Assembly (NCBI GenBank): GCA_036785325.1 | Contig: JAXIVH010000001.1 | Location: 16,656,404 to 16,720,403 of the forward strand | Length of the DNA stretch: 64,000 bases | DNA from: Urophycis tenuis | Taxonomy: Eukaryota; Chordata; Actinopteri; Gadiformes; Phycidae | Direction of reading: 5' to 3' | Part shown: in pieces, positions 49,964-62,186 of the stretch | How the letters are laid out: each line of letters begins with the position of its first letter | Numbering within the stretch: the first letter of the stretch is position 1 | Translations under genes and position numbers: made by a program | Notes under the pieces: model-generated | The model's input: the letters and a program-made list of their open reading frames with translations, nothing else | Databases searched by the model: none | What the model was told of the DNA's origin: nothing

Positions 49964-52900
49964 TGCTAACTATTGATTGCTGATTTTGAAACTTCTAGCA
50001 CCAGAATGGCATGTATGGGCTCCACCAAGGGGTCCACCACTTCAACTCGTTTGATGAAGTGCAAAGCCTTCCTCTGCTCCTTCGCCAAGCCAACATTCGC
50101 ACAGGTAACCCCCAATCAGCGCAACACCTTTCATCACCATTTGCGGGCTGTTTGATTCCAACCCGCACTGTGTGTTTGTGTTTTGTGTGCACTTGTCTGT
50201 GCCTCTGTGCGTCTCCCACCCCCCGTGGACAAGGCATCATCGGGAAGAAGCACGTGGGCCCGGGGGCCGTGTATCCCTTCGACTTTGCGTACACGGAGGA
50301 GAACAACTCGGTCCTCCAGGTGGGCCGCAACATAACGCGCATCAAACTCCTGGTCCGCAAGTTCTTCCAGACGCACCGAGAAAACGGTCCGAAGGGAAGA
50401 GACGGAGGAGGAGGAGGGCCAGGCGAGGGAGGAGACGAGAGGCCGTTTTTCCTCTACGTCGCCTTCCATGACACCCATCGGTGCGGACACTCTCAGCCCC
50501 AGTATGGCGCCTTCTGCGAGAAGTTTGGCAACGGAGAGCCGGGAATGGGGAGGATTCCTGACTGGAAGCCGGCGTACTACAGCCCGGATCAAGTGAAGGT
50601 TTGTTAGAGAGGGGAAGAGATGGCACTCCTAAACCATTCTAACGCACCACTGTACAATATATATGTACAAAATCGGTAACCTCATAAGCGATCGACCCAA
50701 GCAATTGATCAATATATACATGACATGAAACCACACATGTCGGTATCCATTTCTTCTTACCCCGCCTCTGCTTGTGATTGGTCAGGTGCCTCCGTTCGTA
50801 CCGGACACTCCTGCGTCCAGAGCCGACCTGGCCGCCCAGTACACCACGGTCAGCAGGCTGGACCAGGGTACGGGAACCCAGCCCGGCGCACTGAATACAC
50901 ACACACACACACGCACACAAACGCGCACAAACGCACTCACTCATTTACTCACTCACACACTCACTCATGCACCCACTCACTCACTCGCTCGCTCACTTAC
51001 TCACTCACGCACGCACTCATGCACTCACACACTCGCTCACTCACACAATCACTTACTTACTCACTCACTCACTCACTCACTCACTCACTCACTTACTCAC
51101 TAACTTACTCACTCACTAACCAACTCACTAACTTACTCACTCACGCACTCACTAACTTACTAACTTACTCACTCACTCACTCATGCGCTCACTCCCTCGC
51201 TCGCTTACTCACTCACTGACTCATGCACTCGCTCCCTCCCTCGCTCACTCACTCACTCACTCACTCACTCACTGAGAACAGAAAACGTCCTCTGTTGCTG
51301 GTGCTGGTGTGATGCTGGTGTGCCTGGACCCTGAGTCTCCCCTCTGTGTCTCTGCAGGCATCGGCTTGGTTCTGCAGGAGCTGAGGGCAGCGGGCCACGA
51401 GAACGACACGCTCGTCCTGTACAGCTCGGACAACGGCATCCCGTTCCCCAACGGCAGGACCAACCTGTACGGCTCGGGCACGGGGGAGCCCATGCTGGTT
51501 TCGTCCCCGGAGCACAGGGGGCGCTGGGGCGCGTCCAGCCAGGCCTACGTCAGTCTGCTGGGTGAGAACGGGCTGCTGCTGCTGCTGCTGCTGCTGCTTG
51601 GCGGGGTGTTGGCTCAGCGTAGCTTCTCCAGCTGGGGATGAATGACATGAAGGGACATGAAGGGGAACGCGCGTTCGCCTGGAGAGCGTGCCAGTGTTTG
51701 GTGAACTTACTGAGAAATACTTTATGAGCCGAGGCCCTTTGGCTTTTTACATTTGTCATTCCTGCCTTTCTTCTGCTCAATTGATTCCAATTTATTGGAT
51801 TATTATTAATAATATTTATTTTTATGTTGTGTGTTATGTGTTTAGAATTTGTTGACCCAACAGCTCAACGAAATCCCTCACCACAAATTAAATGATTGAA
51901 ATTCTGACTAATTAAATTCTTATAATTCTTAGTACTTAGTACTGCCCGCTGGCAGCCACTTAGGGCTTTGTTGTTCCACCAGAGCAGGCAAACAGCAGGG
52001 CCGAGCGGCAGGAGGGAACGCCAGCCGTCCCAGAGAAAAAGAAAAGGAGAACACAACTGAAGTTGGCAAAGCAGCCACAAGAGAGCGTCACAGCGATGCA
52101 GACACAACACAGACCCAGCGAGACTTCATCTTTACATGTCGAAATCCAGCTCATTTCCGAGACTTAGAAGTCGCATGTTGGAATGGCAAAAAAAAAGTGT
52201 TTATATTTTTATTCCAAATCATATCAATCAAGACTCTAAAGTTCCAAAAAGAAAAAAAAACATGTCTGCTGAAAGTGAAAGTGAAATCCCTTTCCTCCAT
52301 GTTTTCTGTTCCTGCCGTCGCAGTCATTTCCTCCATGTCTTTGTTGTGCTTTCTCTGTGCAGACATCACCCCCACCATTCTGGACTGGTTCTCTATCCCT
52401 TACCCGTCCTACAGTTTACCCACCGGCCCGACGGCACCCGTTCACCTCACTGGCCGCTCTGTGCTGCCCGCCCTGGTCACAGAGCCCAGAACCTGGCAGA
52501 CGGTCTACGGTAGCCAGTCCCTCCATGAGGTGTGTGTGTGGTGCTCTCGTGCGGCCGTTACATCGGTTTCTACAACAACAACAAAAACGCCCCGCGCTCG
52601 TACAGAAAAATTCCGGAATTTTTATTTTCTTCTTCTTCTTTTACTTATTTTTTGCAATATTTTGCAAAAAAAATCTTTTTGTTCTAATAAAATGTCTGTC
52701 TCCTCCTCTTGTTGGCGGCCAGGTGACCATGTACTACCCCATGCGCTCGGTCCTCCAGGGGCCGTACCGCCTGCTGCACAACATGCACTACCGCATGCCG
52801 TTCCCCATCGACCAGGACTTCTACGTGTCGCCCACCTTCCAGGACCTGCTGAACCGCACCCGGCTGGGCCAGCAGACCCGCTGGTTCAAGACTCTGGATC

Positions 52901-53717
52901 GGTACTACTACCGAGACCGCTGGGAGCTCTATGACACCAGGTCCGGTCCGCTGCAGTTCCTTCTTCTTCTTCTTCTTCTTCTTCTTCTTCTTTGAAAATG
53001 ATGAACAAAAAAAGTACAGCTTTACGACGGGGCCAGACGACGGTGTCATCGTAGTGTAGGCAACTCGTGTTTTATTCATCACAATGCTTTCATTTATTTG
53101 TTTTAAGCATGCGACGTCCTATGCACAGCACTATGAACAGCCCAGTTGATCTTTTTACACTTACATTTACATTTAGGGCATTTAGCAGACGCTTTTATCC
53201 AAAGCGACTTACAAAAAGTACATTCGTCAGCAGAAGGTGAAACACTTCATTGCTGGTAATACAGTAAGAAAGTCACCAGAACAAGTTTCAAGCATTCCAA
53301 TTGCTAGGTTAACGAATGCTAGTGTACATATTTGATTTGAGATGCGTCTCTCCCTGCGTCTTTCAAGACACTGATGAAGAAATAGACTCTCTCTTCAATG
53401 TATCTCTGGTTCTGGTTCGACATCAATGTATGACATAAACTGTGTTCCATGTCCGGTTCTCTGTCTAAAATCACTCCGTTACCTGTGTGTGCATTGGGTA
53501 CTACCAACTAAGCGCTCCGCCCCGGCCACACAGGGCGGACCCCCGGGAGACGGAGAACCTGGCGTCAGAGCCGTCCCACCGCGGCGTGCTGCAGAGCCTG
53601 AGGCAGGACCTCCAGAAGTGGCAGTGGCAGACCGGAGACCCCTGGGTCTGTGGACCCGACTACGTTCTGGAGGACAAGCTGGAGCCACGCTGCAGACCGC
53701 TCTACAATGGCCTCTGA
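49474..53717 (+). CDS. sgsh: N-sulfoglucosamine sulfohydrolase (heparan N-sulfatase)
   Basis: Nine exons with consistent phases give 524 codons (human 502 aa): 49474-49561, 49730-49890, 49999-50104, 50234-50598, 50786-50867, 51358-51561, 52363-52529, 52723-52940, 53534-53717. The enzyme removes N-linked sulfate from heparan sulfate in lysosomes. Exon 1 gives a signal peptide (MVILKAVISFILATWCVV). Exon 2 carries the metal-binding ADDAGFE and the sulfatase signature SSCSPSRSTILTG, whose first Cys in CSPSR is the one converted to formylglycine. Later blocks are GIIGKKHVGP, FHDTHRCGHSQPQYG, SSDNGIPFP, PIDQDFYVSPTFQDLLNRT and QWQTGDPWVC. Relative to human there is a Gly-rich insertion in exon 4 (about 50374-50437). 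The stop at 53715 lies inside the first unit of a minisatellite. The exon 8 donor GTCCGG is weak. Confidence 0.97.
49896..49961. repeat. (CA)n microsatellite
   Basis: A CA array of about 66 bp in sgsh intron 2, starting 6 bp after the donor of exon 2. The whole intron is only 108 bp. Confidence 0.95.
50899..51273. repeat. (ACTC)n tetranucleotide array
   Basis: About 375 bp of imperfect CACT/TACT units fill most of sgsh intron 5. It begins as a CA array. Confidence 0.93.
53153..53330. repeat. Dispersed CATTTAGCAGACGC repeat, copy 3
   Basis: Nearly the same sequence as 43365-43540, in the same orientation, in sgsh intron 8. Confidence 0.75.
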
Positions 53718-54352
53718 CCGCTCTACAATGACCTCTGACCACTCTACAATGACCTCTGACCCGCTCTACAATGGCCTCTGACCGCTCTACAATGACCTCT
53801 GACCGCTCTACAATGGCCTCTGACCGCTCTACAATGGCCTCTGACCGCTCTACAATGACCTCTGACCGCTCTACAATGACCTCTTACCGCTCTACAATGG
53901 CCTCTGACCGCTCTACAATGACCTCTGACCCGCTCTACAATGGCCTCTGACCGCTCTACAATGACCTCTGACCGCTCTACAATGACCTCTGACCGCTCTA
54001 CAATGACCTCTGACCACTCTACAATGACCTCTGACCCGCTCTACAATGGCCTCTGACCGCTCTACAATGACCTCTGACCGCTCTACAATGGCCTCTGATC
54101 GCTCTACAATGGCCTCTGACCGCTCTACAATGAACTCTGACCGCTCTACAATGACCTCTGACCGCTCTACAATGACCTCTGACCCGCTCTACAATGGCCT
54201 CTGACCGCTCTACAATGACCTCTGACCCCTCTACAATGGCCTCTGACCGCTCTACAATGACCTCTGACCACACTGCAATGACCTCTGACCGCTCTACAAT
54301 GACCTCTGACCCGCTCTACAATGACCTATGACCGCTCTACAACGACCTCTGA
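53695..54352. repeat. 21-bp minisatellite arising from the sgsh stop region
   Basis: Units of the form CCGCTCTACAATGRCCTCTGA repeat about 30 times. The first unit is the last coding segment of sgsh (codons for PLYNGL and the TGA stop). Some units are 22 bp (extra C). A TGA ends each unit on the coding strand. Confidence 0.93.
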
Positions 54353-54422
54353 CGGGTCACCCCTGTGAGGGCCTCTGGCTTCGCTGGCCTCGGGTAGACA
54401 CCCTGGTGGTTCCTGCACTCGT

Positions 54423-54425
<3 letters not shown>

Positions 54426-54461
<36 letters not shown>
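54426..54461. repeat. (CT)n microsatellite
   Basis: A CT array of about 36 bp, downstream of sgsh. Confidence 0.95.
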
Positions 54462-54463
<2 letters not shown>

Positions 54464-54588
54464 ATTGTAATATAGTATTTCTCTCAAGAATTCTTCATTT
54501 TAATTAAGGTGGAGAAGCGCAAGCAAGCACATTGACGAAGGCTGTTGTACGTTGGTTTTATGACATCAAACGGTGTCTCACATGCTCT

Positions 54589-54594
54589 AATAAA
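54589..54594 (+). terminator. Candidate sgsh polyadenylation signal
   Basis: AATAAA is the first canonical hexamer I see after the sgsh stop. If it is used, the whole 21-bp minisatellite lies in the 3' UTR. Confidence 0.4.
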
Positions 54595-55291
54595 TAATGA
54601 AACCAAATGAGTTGGTTGTTTTTAGCAATGCTTGATCCAAACCATTCCCGTCATCTCATACCTAACATATAATTACGTTAAGTTAAGGCACCGGCTCCCT
54701 TGAGAATAATCTTCCGTAGTCCAGACCACGACTTAACTGTGTTTCGTACAAAGCCAATAGGATTATTCAAAACATCTCTTGCTTGTACTTTTTTTTTTTT
54801 ACCACAGACTACGAACCACTGTAGACATGAATCCGACGTAGTTGGCATCTGAATGCATGTGTAAGGGAAGCGGCTCCCCGCGGGATTCAGTGGGCCACAC
54901 ATGACTCGGTAGGTCTGTTCATCAATACGGAGAAGTGATTGCGTTGGGAGACGGACCTGTTTTGCCTGCAGTTCTGTTTTGAGGATGTACCTTCAATTCT
55001 TGTACAATTTAAAAACAATCCATTGTGGATTGTTGTTTTTGTCGAACTGGCCGACTCATCTTTGTCTCTGTGGACAGTTAACACAATAACACAACAGCAG
55101 AGAATGAACTAGTTAATGTGGATACATTTAATCTTAAACACTCTTTTAGAGTAACACCGTAGTTATTCAAAGTCATCCACAGTGTCGTCATAATATCCCA
55201 TGGAGCTCCCATCCTGTCTGGCTATGTGTGTCCTAATTTATCTATTTTCATTTATTTTCTCTAAAATGTGATGTCTCCAAAGCGAGGAAAA
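54595..55291. other. Intergenic between sgsh and npb
   Basis: No coding region is visible. Short ORFs on the minus strand have no recognisable domain. Confidence 0.5.
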
Positions 55292-55313
55292 TGACGTCAG
55301 GACACTGACGTCC
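55292..55313 (+). promoter_or_regulatory. Tandem cAMP response elements upstream of npb
   Basis: TGACGTCA (55292-55299) is a full palindromic CRE. TGACGTCC (55306-55313) is a near-consensus second site 14 bp on. Together they are about 150 bp upstream of the TATA box. Confidence 0.6.
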
Positions 55314-55444
55314 AGCCCCAACCCCCAAAATCCTGATCAACTTGGATTGGTCTTTTTTTCTTCGCTCGCGTAAAGATGAATCATCCGCCCATCTCCATCG
55401 ATTTGACGAACGTTGCAGGTCACGACGCGTCGCAGCCCCTAACC

Positions 55445-55453
55445 TATATAAAG
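55445..55453 (+). promoter_or_regulatory. npb TATA box
   Basis: TATATAAAG lies 165 bp upstream of the npb ATG. It predicts a start site near 55475 and a 5' UTR of about 135 bp. Confidence 0.65.
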
Positions 55454-55609
55454 TCTGTCAAGTTTTGGAAACACCCAACAAGATATACATTCAGCAAGGA
55501 AAAGACGGACATTCTACAGTTCAACGGTGGAAGATCGCACTGCCACGAAGCTAGAACAGAAACAACTACACAATATCTGTGTAAATTAACTGCGTAAAAT
55601 ACTTTAGTC

Positions 55610-56388
55610 ATGGAGAGGTCCCTAAAGTTTGCCGTTGTGTGCGTCGGAATCTCTTTGCTCATATCTTGCCAGCCCATCGAAGCGTGGTACAAACAGGCGA
55701 CTGGGCCAAGTTACTACTCGGTGGGTCGAGCCTCTGGTTTGTTGTCAGGTATACGAAGGTCCCCTTATGTCCGGAGGTCCGAATCGGAGGAAACGGTGGT
55801 CGACAGCGGAGAAACAGTCAGTAACGGGATCCCAAACGACAGCAGACAGATCTCCATACTTAAAAGCATGGTAAGTGTTATTTATGATTTACTAACCGAC
55901 TGGTACATTGATTAAACATCTGCGTTTCTTTGTGCGGTGACCCTGTACGTTAGAGAACAGTGGCTTACTTGAAAGAAACAGTTCCGTAAAGTTACATTTA
56001 GATGTACTTCATCGGAATAATTGTGAGATGTTTTCGAGAGTACGCTTGAATCTCATTTTGCGTTGGAAACCTTCAACGTGTGTAAAGTCGCTGTCCTATC
56101 AGCACCACCGGCCAATAAACCAAACTTTCCAAGTTCCAAATGTGTTGAACTGTTAATACTCCGCTCTGAAACTTTAACCTTTTTTTTAATGATATAACAC
56201 AGACATGCATATTTAATATCTGAATCTATTGAATAGTTTCCTTTTTTTTAATCTCTAAGGCTATATGTGTGAAAGACATCACCCCGAACTTGAAGACGTG
56301 TGAGTTACTCCGGGATGGAACAGGCACTTTCCAGTGCAAAGCTGACGTCTTCCTCACCCTCGACTCTCTTGACTGTCTGTCCGCCTGA
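55610..56388 (+). CDS. npb: Neuropeptide B precursor
   Basis: Two exons (55610-55870 and 56260-56388) give 129 codons (human NPB precursor 125 aa). Residues 1-25 are a signal peptide ending PIEA. The mature peptide starts WYKQATGPSYYSVGRASG at residue 26 and continues LLSGIRR, then SPYV and RR. Processing at the second RR gives a 29-residue peptide and at the first RR a 23-residue one, exactly the two forms known for mammalian NPB. Exon 2 encodes the conserved C-terminal tail with four cysteines (ICVKDITPNLKTCELL, FQCKADVF, DCLSA). The peptide signals through NPBWR-type G-protein-coupled receptors. Neuropeptide W shares the N-terminal motif, but the tail and SYYSVGRA fit NPB better. Confidence 0.95.
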
Positions 56389-58233
56389 GAGCCCGTTGGA
56401 TCTGCGCGTTGCGCCCCGAGTTGGTCAACAAACACCGCAAACTGGACGAACATCAGCGGGGAGAAGTTGAGGATGGAAACGTCGTTGTTGATAATCGACC
56501 GTTGTAGACTTTGAATGTTCTATATTATCTCATTTACAAATGTGCCCTGTTTTGCTTTTTTATTTTAACCGATGTATTTTTTTTCTGCGTAAACACAAAT
56601 GTTGAAAAATCTAAAAACCCAGAGTGGGAAACGTGAGAGCTGTATTCTGTTTGCCTCCTGTACACTGCTGTGTTCCTCTCACATGTACACACATTGCCAA
56701 ATGTATTAAATGTTCAGAATGTTTACTGTAGAGCAGATTTCTGAAAGTACTTTTATTTATTTTATCTATTAAAACGAACAAATACTGAAAAGACCTCATT
56801 TGTGTTAATGCCAATGAACACTGTGGTTAATTGTAAAACTTGCATTGATTCTCATACAATTAAATAATACCCTTAGATATTTGTATTTATCCGTTACAAA
56901 ATGCTTTGCTGCACATCTTTATTCAATCACAGTTATACACAGTGTTATAGAAAACGTTTCACCATATAGGCCTGGGTGAATACACCTATAACGAATGACT
57001 TCGGAAGCAGCGCGTTCAAAAGCAGTATATTCATATAGAGCCAAAACCAAGAGAAACGTATCTAAAAACGATATGTACATTAGTATTTTAATTCAACTGC
57101 AACAAAATACGACTATTAAGCATTTCTAAATCATACGCAATATACCTTATTCTTAATTTCCAATTTATATCATCACATCCGTATAAGTAACAATCCATGA
57201 ACAACTATAAGAGAATAAAGGGAAAGACAACGTTCTTCACATGTCATACCCAGAGTCTCACTGAGGCTATACAAATTTATCCACACAACATCCGTCTTGG
57301 TTGAAAACAAAGTCTAGAGTCCGTGTGCGCACGGCTACAGGCTCACACAAAACGGCGTTTCCTTCTAAGAAAAATACAATTCATCAGTTAGAAAAAAACA
57401 AAGGCACTGCACAACTGCGGGAACTAGAAAGGAACGTCACAGGTATTTTGGCCTGTGATTATGTGTGTGTGTGTGTGTGTGTGTAGGGGGGGGAGGCGGC
57501 GCGTAATTACTGTCAAGCAAAGTCAACACATCAACGCCAGAGTTTTCAAAGTGACGCACAGAAGGCAGATCGTGTTGGACGCGACGGACGCACGCTTCAA
57601 CATGCACGCTGCAACGGCGCACGCCTCCAACAAACACACTGCCGCACGTTTTCTCGCTCTTCTTCATTTATCTCTCACTGGGTTCGAACACACGCACACA
57701 CACGCGGGCACACTTAAAAAGTACATAACATCCCCACGCCATTTGCCAGCAATGTTGGTGTTCATAAAAAGGCTTATAGTGAAGTATTGATTGGTGAATG
57801 ACACTTATGAACGGTGCTTATAATTGTAATTAACAGCACATATTAATATTCATGTAATCACTCATTTTTAACCAATGTCTAACAGCTCTAAACCAATCCT
57901 AATAGATCACGTTAACTTTTTTCTCACATTCTAGATAACATTGCATATTTATTTCCTATGGTGCGTACAGAGAAATGTGAAAGAAACCACGGAAGGCACT
58001 GATGGCATGCAGACGCCCTGCGCGGGGCGTTCATGACCCTCGTTACATCGGGACACACGTCTCCCTTCGCCGCGTCTCAGAACCAGCTCCTGACCGCAGG
58101 CCCCGCGGCGCCCGGCCGCAGCGGGCCCTCTGGCACCACAGGCTGGGTCGGGGCGCCAACGGCCACTCCCTGCTCGCTGTGCGCGGCGGAGCGGGAAGAT
58201 AAAGGCGGCCCCCCCCCCCCCCGACCCCACCCC
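56389..58233. other. 3' region of npb and of the G-alpha gene
   Basis: No further coding region is visible. ATTAAA at 56768-56773 may be the npb polyadenylation signal. TTTATT at 57948-57953 gives AATAAA on the minus strand about 280 bp past the G-alpha stop. A short TG array is at 57463-57484. Confidence 0.5.
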
Positions 58234-58430
58234 TCACAGCAGGGACACGGCCTCCAGGTTCTCCTTGACGATGGTGTCCATGACGACCTGGAAGACGACC
58301 TGCACGTTGGAGGTGTCCGTCGCCGTGGTGAAGTGGTGGTAGATGAGCTTGCTGGGCGTGGTGTCGAGCGCCACGAAGGTGGCGGCGATGAACCGCGCCG
58401 CCGCGTCCACGTCGCAGTCTGCGCCTGGGG

Positions 58431-58463
<33 letters not shown>

Positions 58464-58658
58464 AGGGGTGGGAGGGGGGAAGGGGCGAAGGGGGATAATA
58501 TTAGACACTGATGCTGAAGTACGAGAGCGGCTCATATTGACGTTTACAGCAGGAGGGGAGAAGACAACAGGCCCAGGAGAGAAGGTGTGTTGGGGCGGTC
58601 AAATGAGATCTGGCCATAATGACATTAAAAGGTGAGCGTGTGTGTGAGTGCGTGTATG

Positions 58659-58714
<56 letters not shown>

Positions 58715-58738
58715 TGAGTGAGTGAGCGTGTGTGAGTG

Positions 58739-58775
<37 letters not shown>

Positions 58776-58881
58776 TTGTGTGTGAGTGCGAGCGTGTGTG
58801 TGAGCATGTGTGTGTGAGCGTGTGTTTGAGCATGTGTGTGTGAGCGTGTTTGTGTGTGTGAGCATGTTTGCGTGTGTGAGT

Positions 58882-58912
<31 letters not shown>

Positions 58913-61900
58913 AGTGTGTATGCGTGCGTGTGTGTGTGTGTGGATGAAGGGCTTACGTTTCGAGCGAAAGCATAATAGCTGTCATGCTTGAATCGATTTT
59001 TGACAATATTACATATCACGGCAATTTGTTAAATATCGTGCTGCCCGTCTATTAAAATCACCACGTTTTTTGTTTAATAACCCGTCATAAAGAAAATTGT
59101 GGTTTGGTAGCTCCTTGACCAATGAGCGGCTGTCCAGTCTTACCTTTGAACTGCGGGAGGTAGAAGCGGAGGTGCCGGCCGGAGTGTAAAATCTTGTGTT
59201 GAAAAAGGTCGATCTTGTTCATAAATAAAATCTGCACAGTTAAAAAAAAGAGGACATCACACTGAATGGAGGTTGAGCTGTTATCCTCTGCTAAGCTCAA
59301 CCAGACGTCCGGCCGTACTCATTTATACACATGAAAACATAGTTATTATATAACTATGTTATTATATAACTATAAAAACATAGTTATTATATAAGATATA
59401 CTCAATCCCACGGGGAAAATGGGGCAATATCCAAACCAAAATATGAAACTAATGAATCAGTTGAATAATAATTCAGGCAGTGTCATTTTACAGATACTGA
59501 GACAATGGAAATCAATAGTCGTAAAGCCCTTCCCAATTGATGTGGCTGTTAGGTCAATTACCTCGCCACACACGTCGGTACGCAATCAATCTCCCTCGCT
59601 GTTCAGAGAGAGCCGCTCCATATTCAATACATCCCCTAATCCTATATCCTTGGCGCTCAATCTCCTCCTTCCAATCCACTTTCTGAACTTTGACAGCGTT
59701 TCCGCCTCCTTTCGCACGCCACTCCGGGGGGGGGGGGGGGTCAGCAATTCAGTCAAGCAATTAAAGGCAGAGCGTCCGTTTGATCACAAAAGGTAAAAGA
59801 AAATGGCCGAAAGTTTATTCATCGTCTCACAAAGAACCCGAGGGGCGCCCAGGTGTGTAATTATCACTGACCACTCACAGGGTTGATTGAAATTAAAGTC
59901 ACAGCGCAGCCTCCCACGTAAACAAGATGCCATTAAACACTCTCACAAAATGAGTCATTTCCCCATATTATACACTCGTGCCCACACGCACATACACAAC
60001 CCTTTGTCCGTGGCCAGTGTGCACCACACGTACGCCGTCAAACAATGGCAAAGGATTGACAGGGACAAGAATGAGGCGAGGAAGGGAAAAGCACGGGGAA
60101 TAATGATGCCGCGCTTGTGTCCCGTCATTACGCACACCAACCAAAAATCAATTGCTCATGTATTCCATCATCAATCAATCAACCCTAAAGACAAAACAAA
60201 GACCTGGGCAGGAAATCTATTTGTCAGCCAACATATAATCCCTCACTTCCTCGGCTGCTCGGGAAAGCATAAATAATAACAGTCATTCATATTCGGTGGT
60301 GGTCCGATCAAAGCTGTTTCGGATAGGGCCGACTGTCATGTAAACATGTTCCACCATCATTCTTTGTATCCGTCCCCAGAAAAGTGTGTGTGTGTGTGTC
60401 TGTCTGTCTGCCTCTACTTATGCTCCTCTGCATGTGTGCCTGCATCATGCGGGCCACAGCCTGTACGCGACAGTGTTTAATCATCCACAACTCCTCGGGT
60501 GCCTGTGTCCAGTACGATAGAGACAGAGGGGAGGGACGGGGGGGTGGGGGGGGGGGACGCCTCACCCTGCTGAGCGAGGACATTCGAAGGACACCCTTCC
60601 ATCGCAGCGTCTTTGAGACAGATGCCATTTCCTTTCCCTGGGACATGAGGGGTGTGAAGGCGAAAACAAAAACAAAAACCGCCAAGACTCTGCTAGAGGG
60701 ACGTGAAGCGCCCCCGCCACACGTCGTTTGGCGAATCATCGCACTCAGGAAGATGGCGGGGGGGGGGGGGGGGAGAAAGACTACATGTTGATACACTCCC
60801 TAGATGCTTTCAAAACTGATTCCCGAAGCGAACAATGGACCTCATGAAAGATTCATGAATGCAAATCTCCTGCCTATCCATGGTAATCTTTTTTCGGTCT
60901 CACTCTCCTTTCAAACGTCGGCTCGCTCTTAATAAAACGCTCTCGCCGAGCGGTCTGGGGAGTGTTCGGCTGACGGCGCTGAGGAGCCTCCCCACAGCTC
61001 CACCCCACCACTCCTGGTACGTGTCGACGGGTCGTACACTTTTAGTCTCGGGATGAAATGGCTGCCGCTACACTAGTGTTGGCCTTAACGAGCCATTAAA
61101 TCAGTTACATTATTTATTTTCTACAATTTCTATACAAGCGTGTCAATTGGCACTTTCAATCCAAAGCGACTCACGGTGAACTAGGATGTAATTATGTGTG
61201 AAAATAACTAACTTATGTACCTGCGACTACTCTATAATTAAAGGGGTGTCATTTAGCACTTTTATTCAAAGCAACTTGCAGTGAATTGGGACACATGTAA
61301 TTATCTATGAAAATAATTCATTATTTTGTTCGTCCATGCTAGTCTTCCACTGTCTTACCATGGAGGTGCTTCTGAAGAACACGTTGTTGCAGATGGAGGA
61401 GAACAACTTCAGGCTCTCCTGCAGCCGATTCTATAGGGACAGAAGGACGGACGCCAGTCATCAACGACACCACGACAAACATCTTCCTGCGAACATGCAG
61501 AACCACTTAATGTCCCGTTTTTAGAAATGTGTCGGTATTACAGCAACCCAAATCCAAACATTGATGTTGTGAGACAGAAGGACAAAGTTCTGGCAATCGT
61601 GGTGACATCAAAATTGCAAGTGGGCTGCAGATGGCTGGCTACGGCTACCATTTACTAACTAACCGGTCCTTAAAGCAGCTATATGCAACAAATGTGCTAT
61701 GCCAAGTCATAAAATTACCATATGTCATCAGAGTATAAGGAAACGTCAGGTTGATAAACTGGAATGGGCTGCAGCCAACATGTTCTCCTTTGAAACCTGT
61801 GTGCGTGTTATGACCAAGTACCGCGGGTTGGCAGACATGAAACAAGGCGGAGACAACCCTCTCCAATACTGTCAACTTGGACTGCAGCACCCGTTTTAAA

Positions 61901-62167
61901 CTCTTGGTGACATAACGGGGACAAGGAGCCGGTACGAGGAGCATCCTGCTCGAGACCTGCCCACAGGTGGGCTGTGGACACCGGGCATCGGACAGGGAAC
62001 CCTCTGGGCTGCCTGGCCACGGGCCTGCGGGCCGTACCATGGAGGGGTCCTCCACCAGGGTCATGTCGTAGCCGCTGAGGGACACCACGAAGAGCACCGC
62101 CCGCACGTCCTCGAAGCAGCCAATCCACTTCCTGCGCTCCGTCCGCTGGCCGCCCACGTCGTACATC
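58234..62167 (-). CDS. gnav1: G-protein alpha subunit, probably Gv class (last four exons)
   Basis: Exons are 62167-62038, 61430-61359, 59231-59144 and 58424-58234; phases agree. They encode the GTPase core: MYDVGGQRTERRKWIGCFED (G3/switch II), VVSLSGYDMTLVED, NRLQESLKLFSSICNN, ILFMNKIDLF (G4, NKxD) and HHFTTATDTSNVQ (G5, with TTATDT instead of TCAxDT). The C-terminus is KENLEAVSLL, which differs from the Gi, Gs, Gq and G12/13 tails I know. The -4 residue is not Cys, so no pertussis-toxin site. Gv is a class lost in tetrapods and kept in fish, and I assign it by exclusion. The split TSM/ILFMNK intron position is also unlike Gi. The exons encoding the N-terminal part lie beyond the window. Confidence 0.75.
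58433..58460. repeat. (TG)n microsatellite
   Basis: A TG array beginning only 8 bp from the acceptor of the last G-alpha exon (exon starts 58424), followed by a G-rich tract to about 58495. Confidence 0.93.
58631..58941. repeat. (TG)n with GAGCG/GAGTG interruptions
   Basis: About 310 bp of TG array mixed with TGAGCG and TGAGTG units, in a G-alpha intron. Confidence 0.95.
59232..61358. other. G-alpha intron, nothing else recognised
   Basis: Contains AT palindromic copies of ACATAGTTATTATATAA (59338-59398), several poly-G runs (near 59727, 60538, 60757) and two degenerate copies of the CCAAAGCGACT repeat motif near 61160 and 61260. No gene is supported. Confidence 0.5.
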
Positions 62168-62186
62168 CTGAGGGCAGGCCGTGTGC

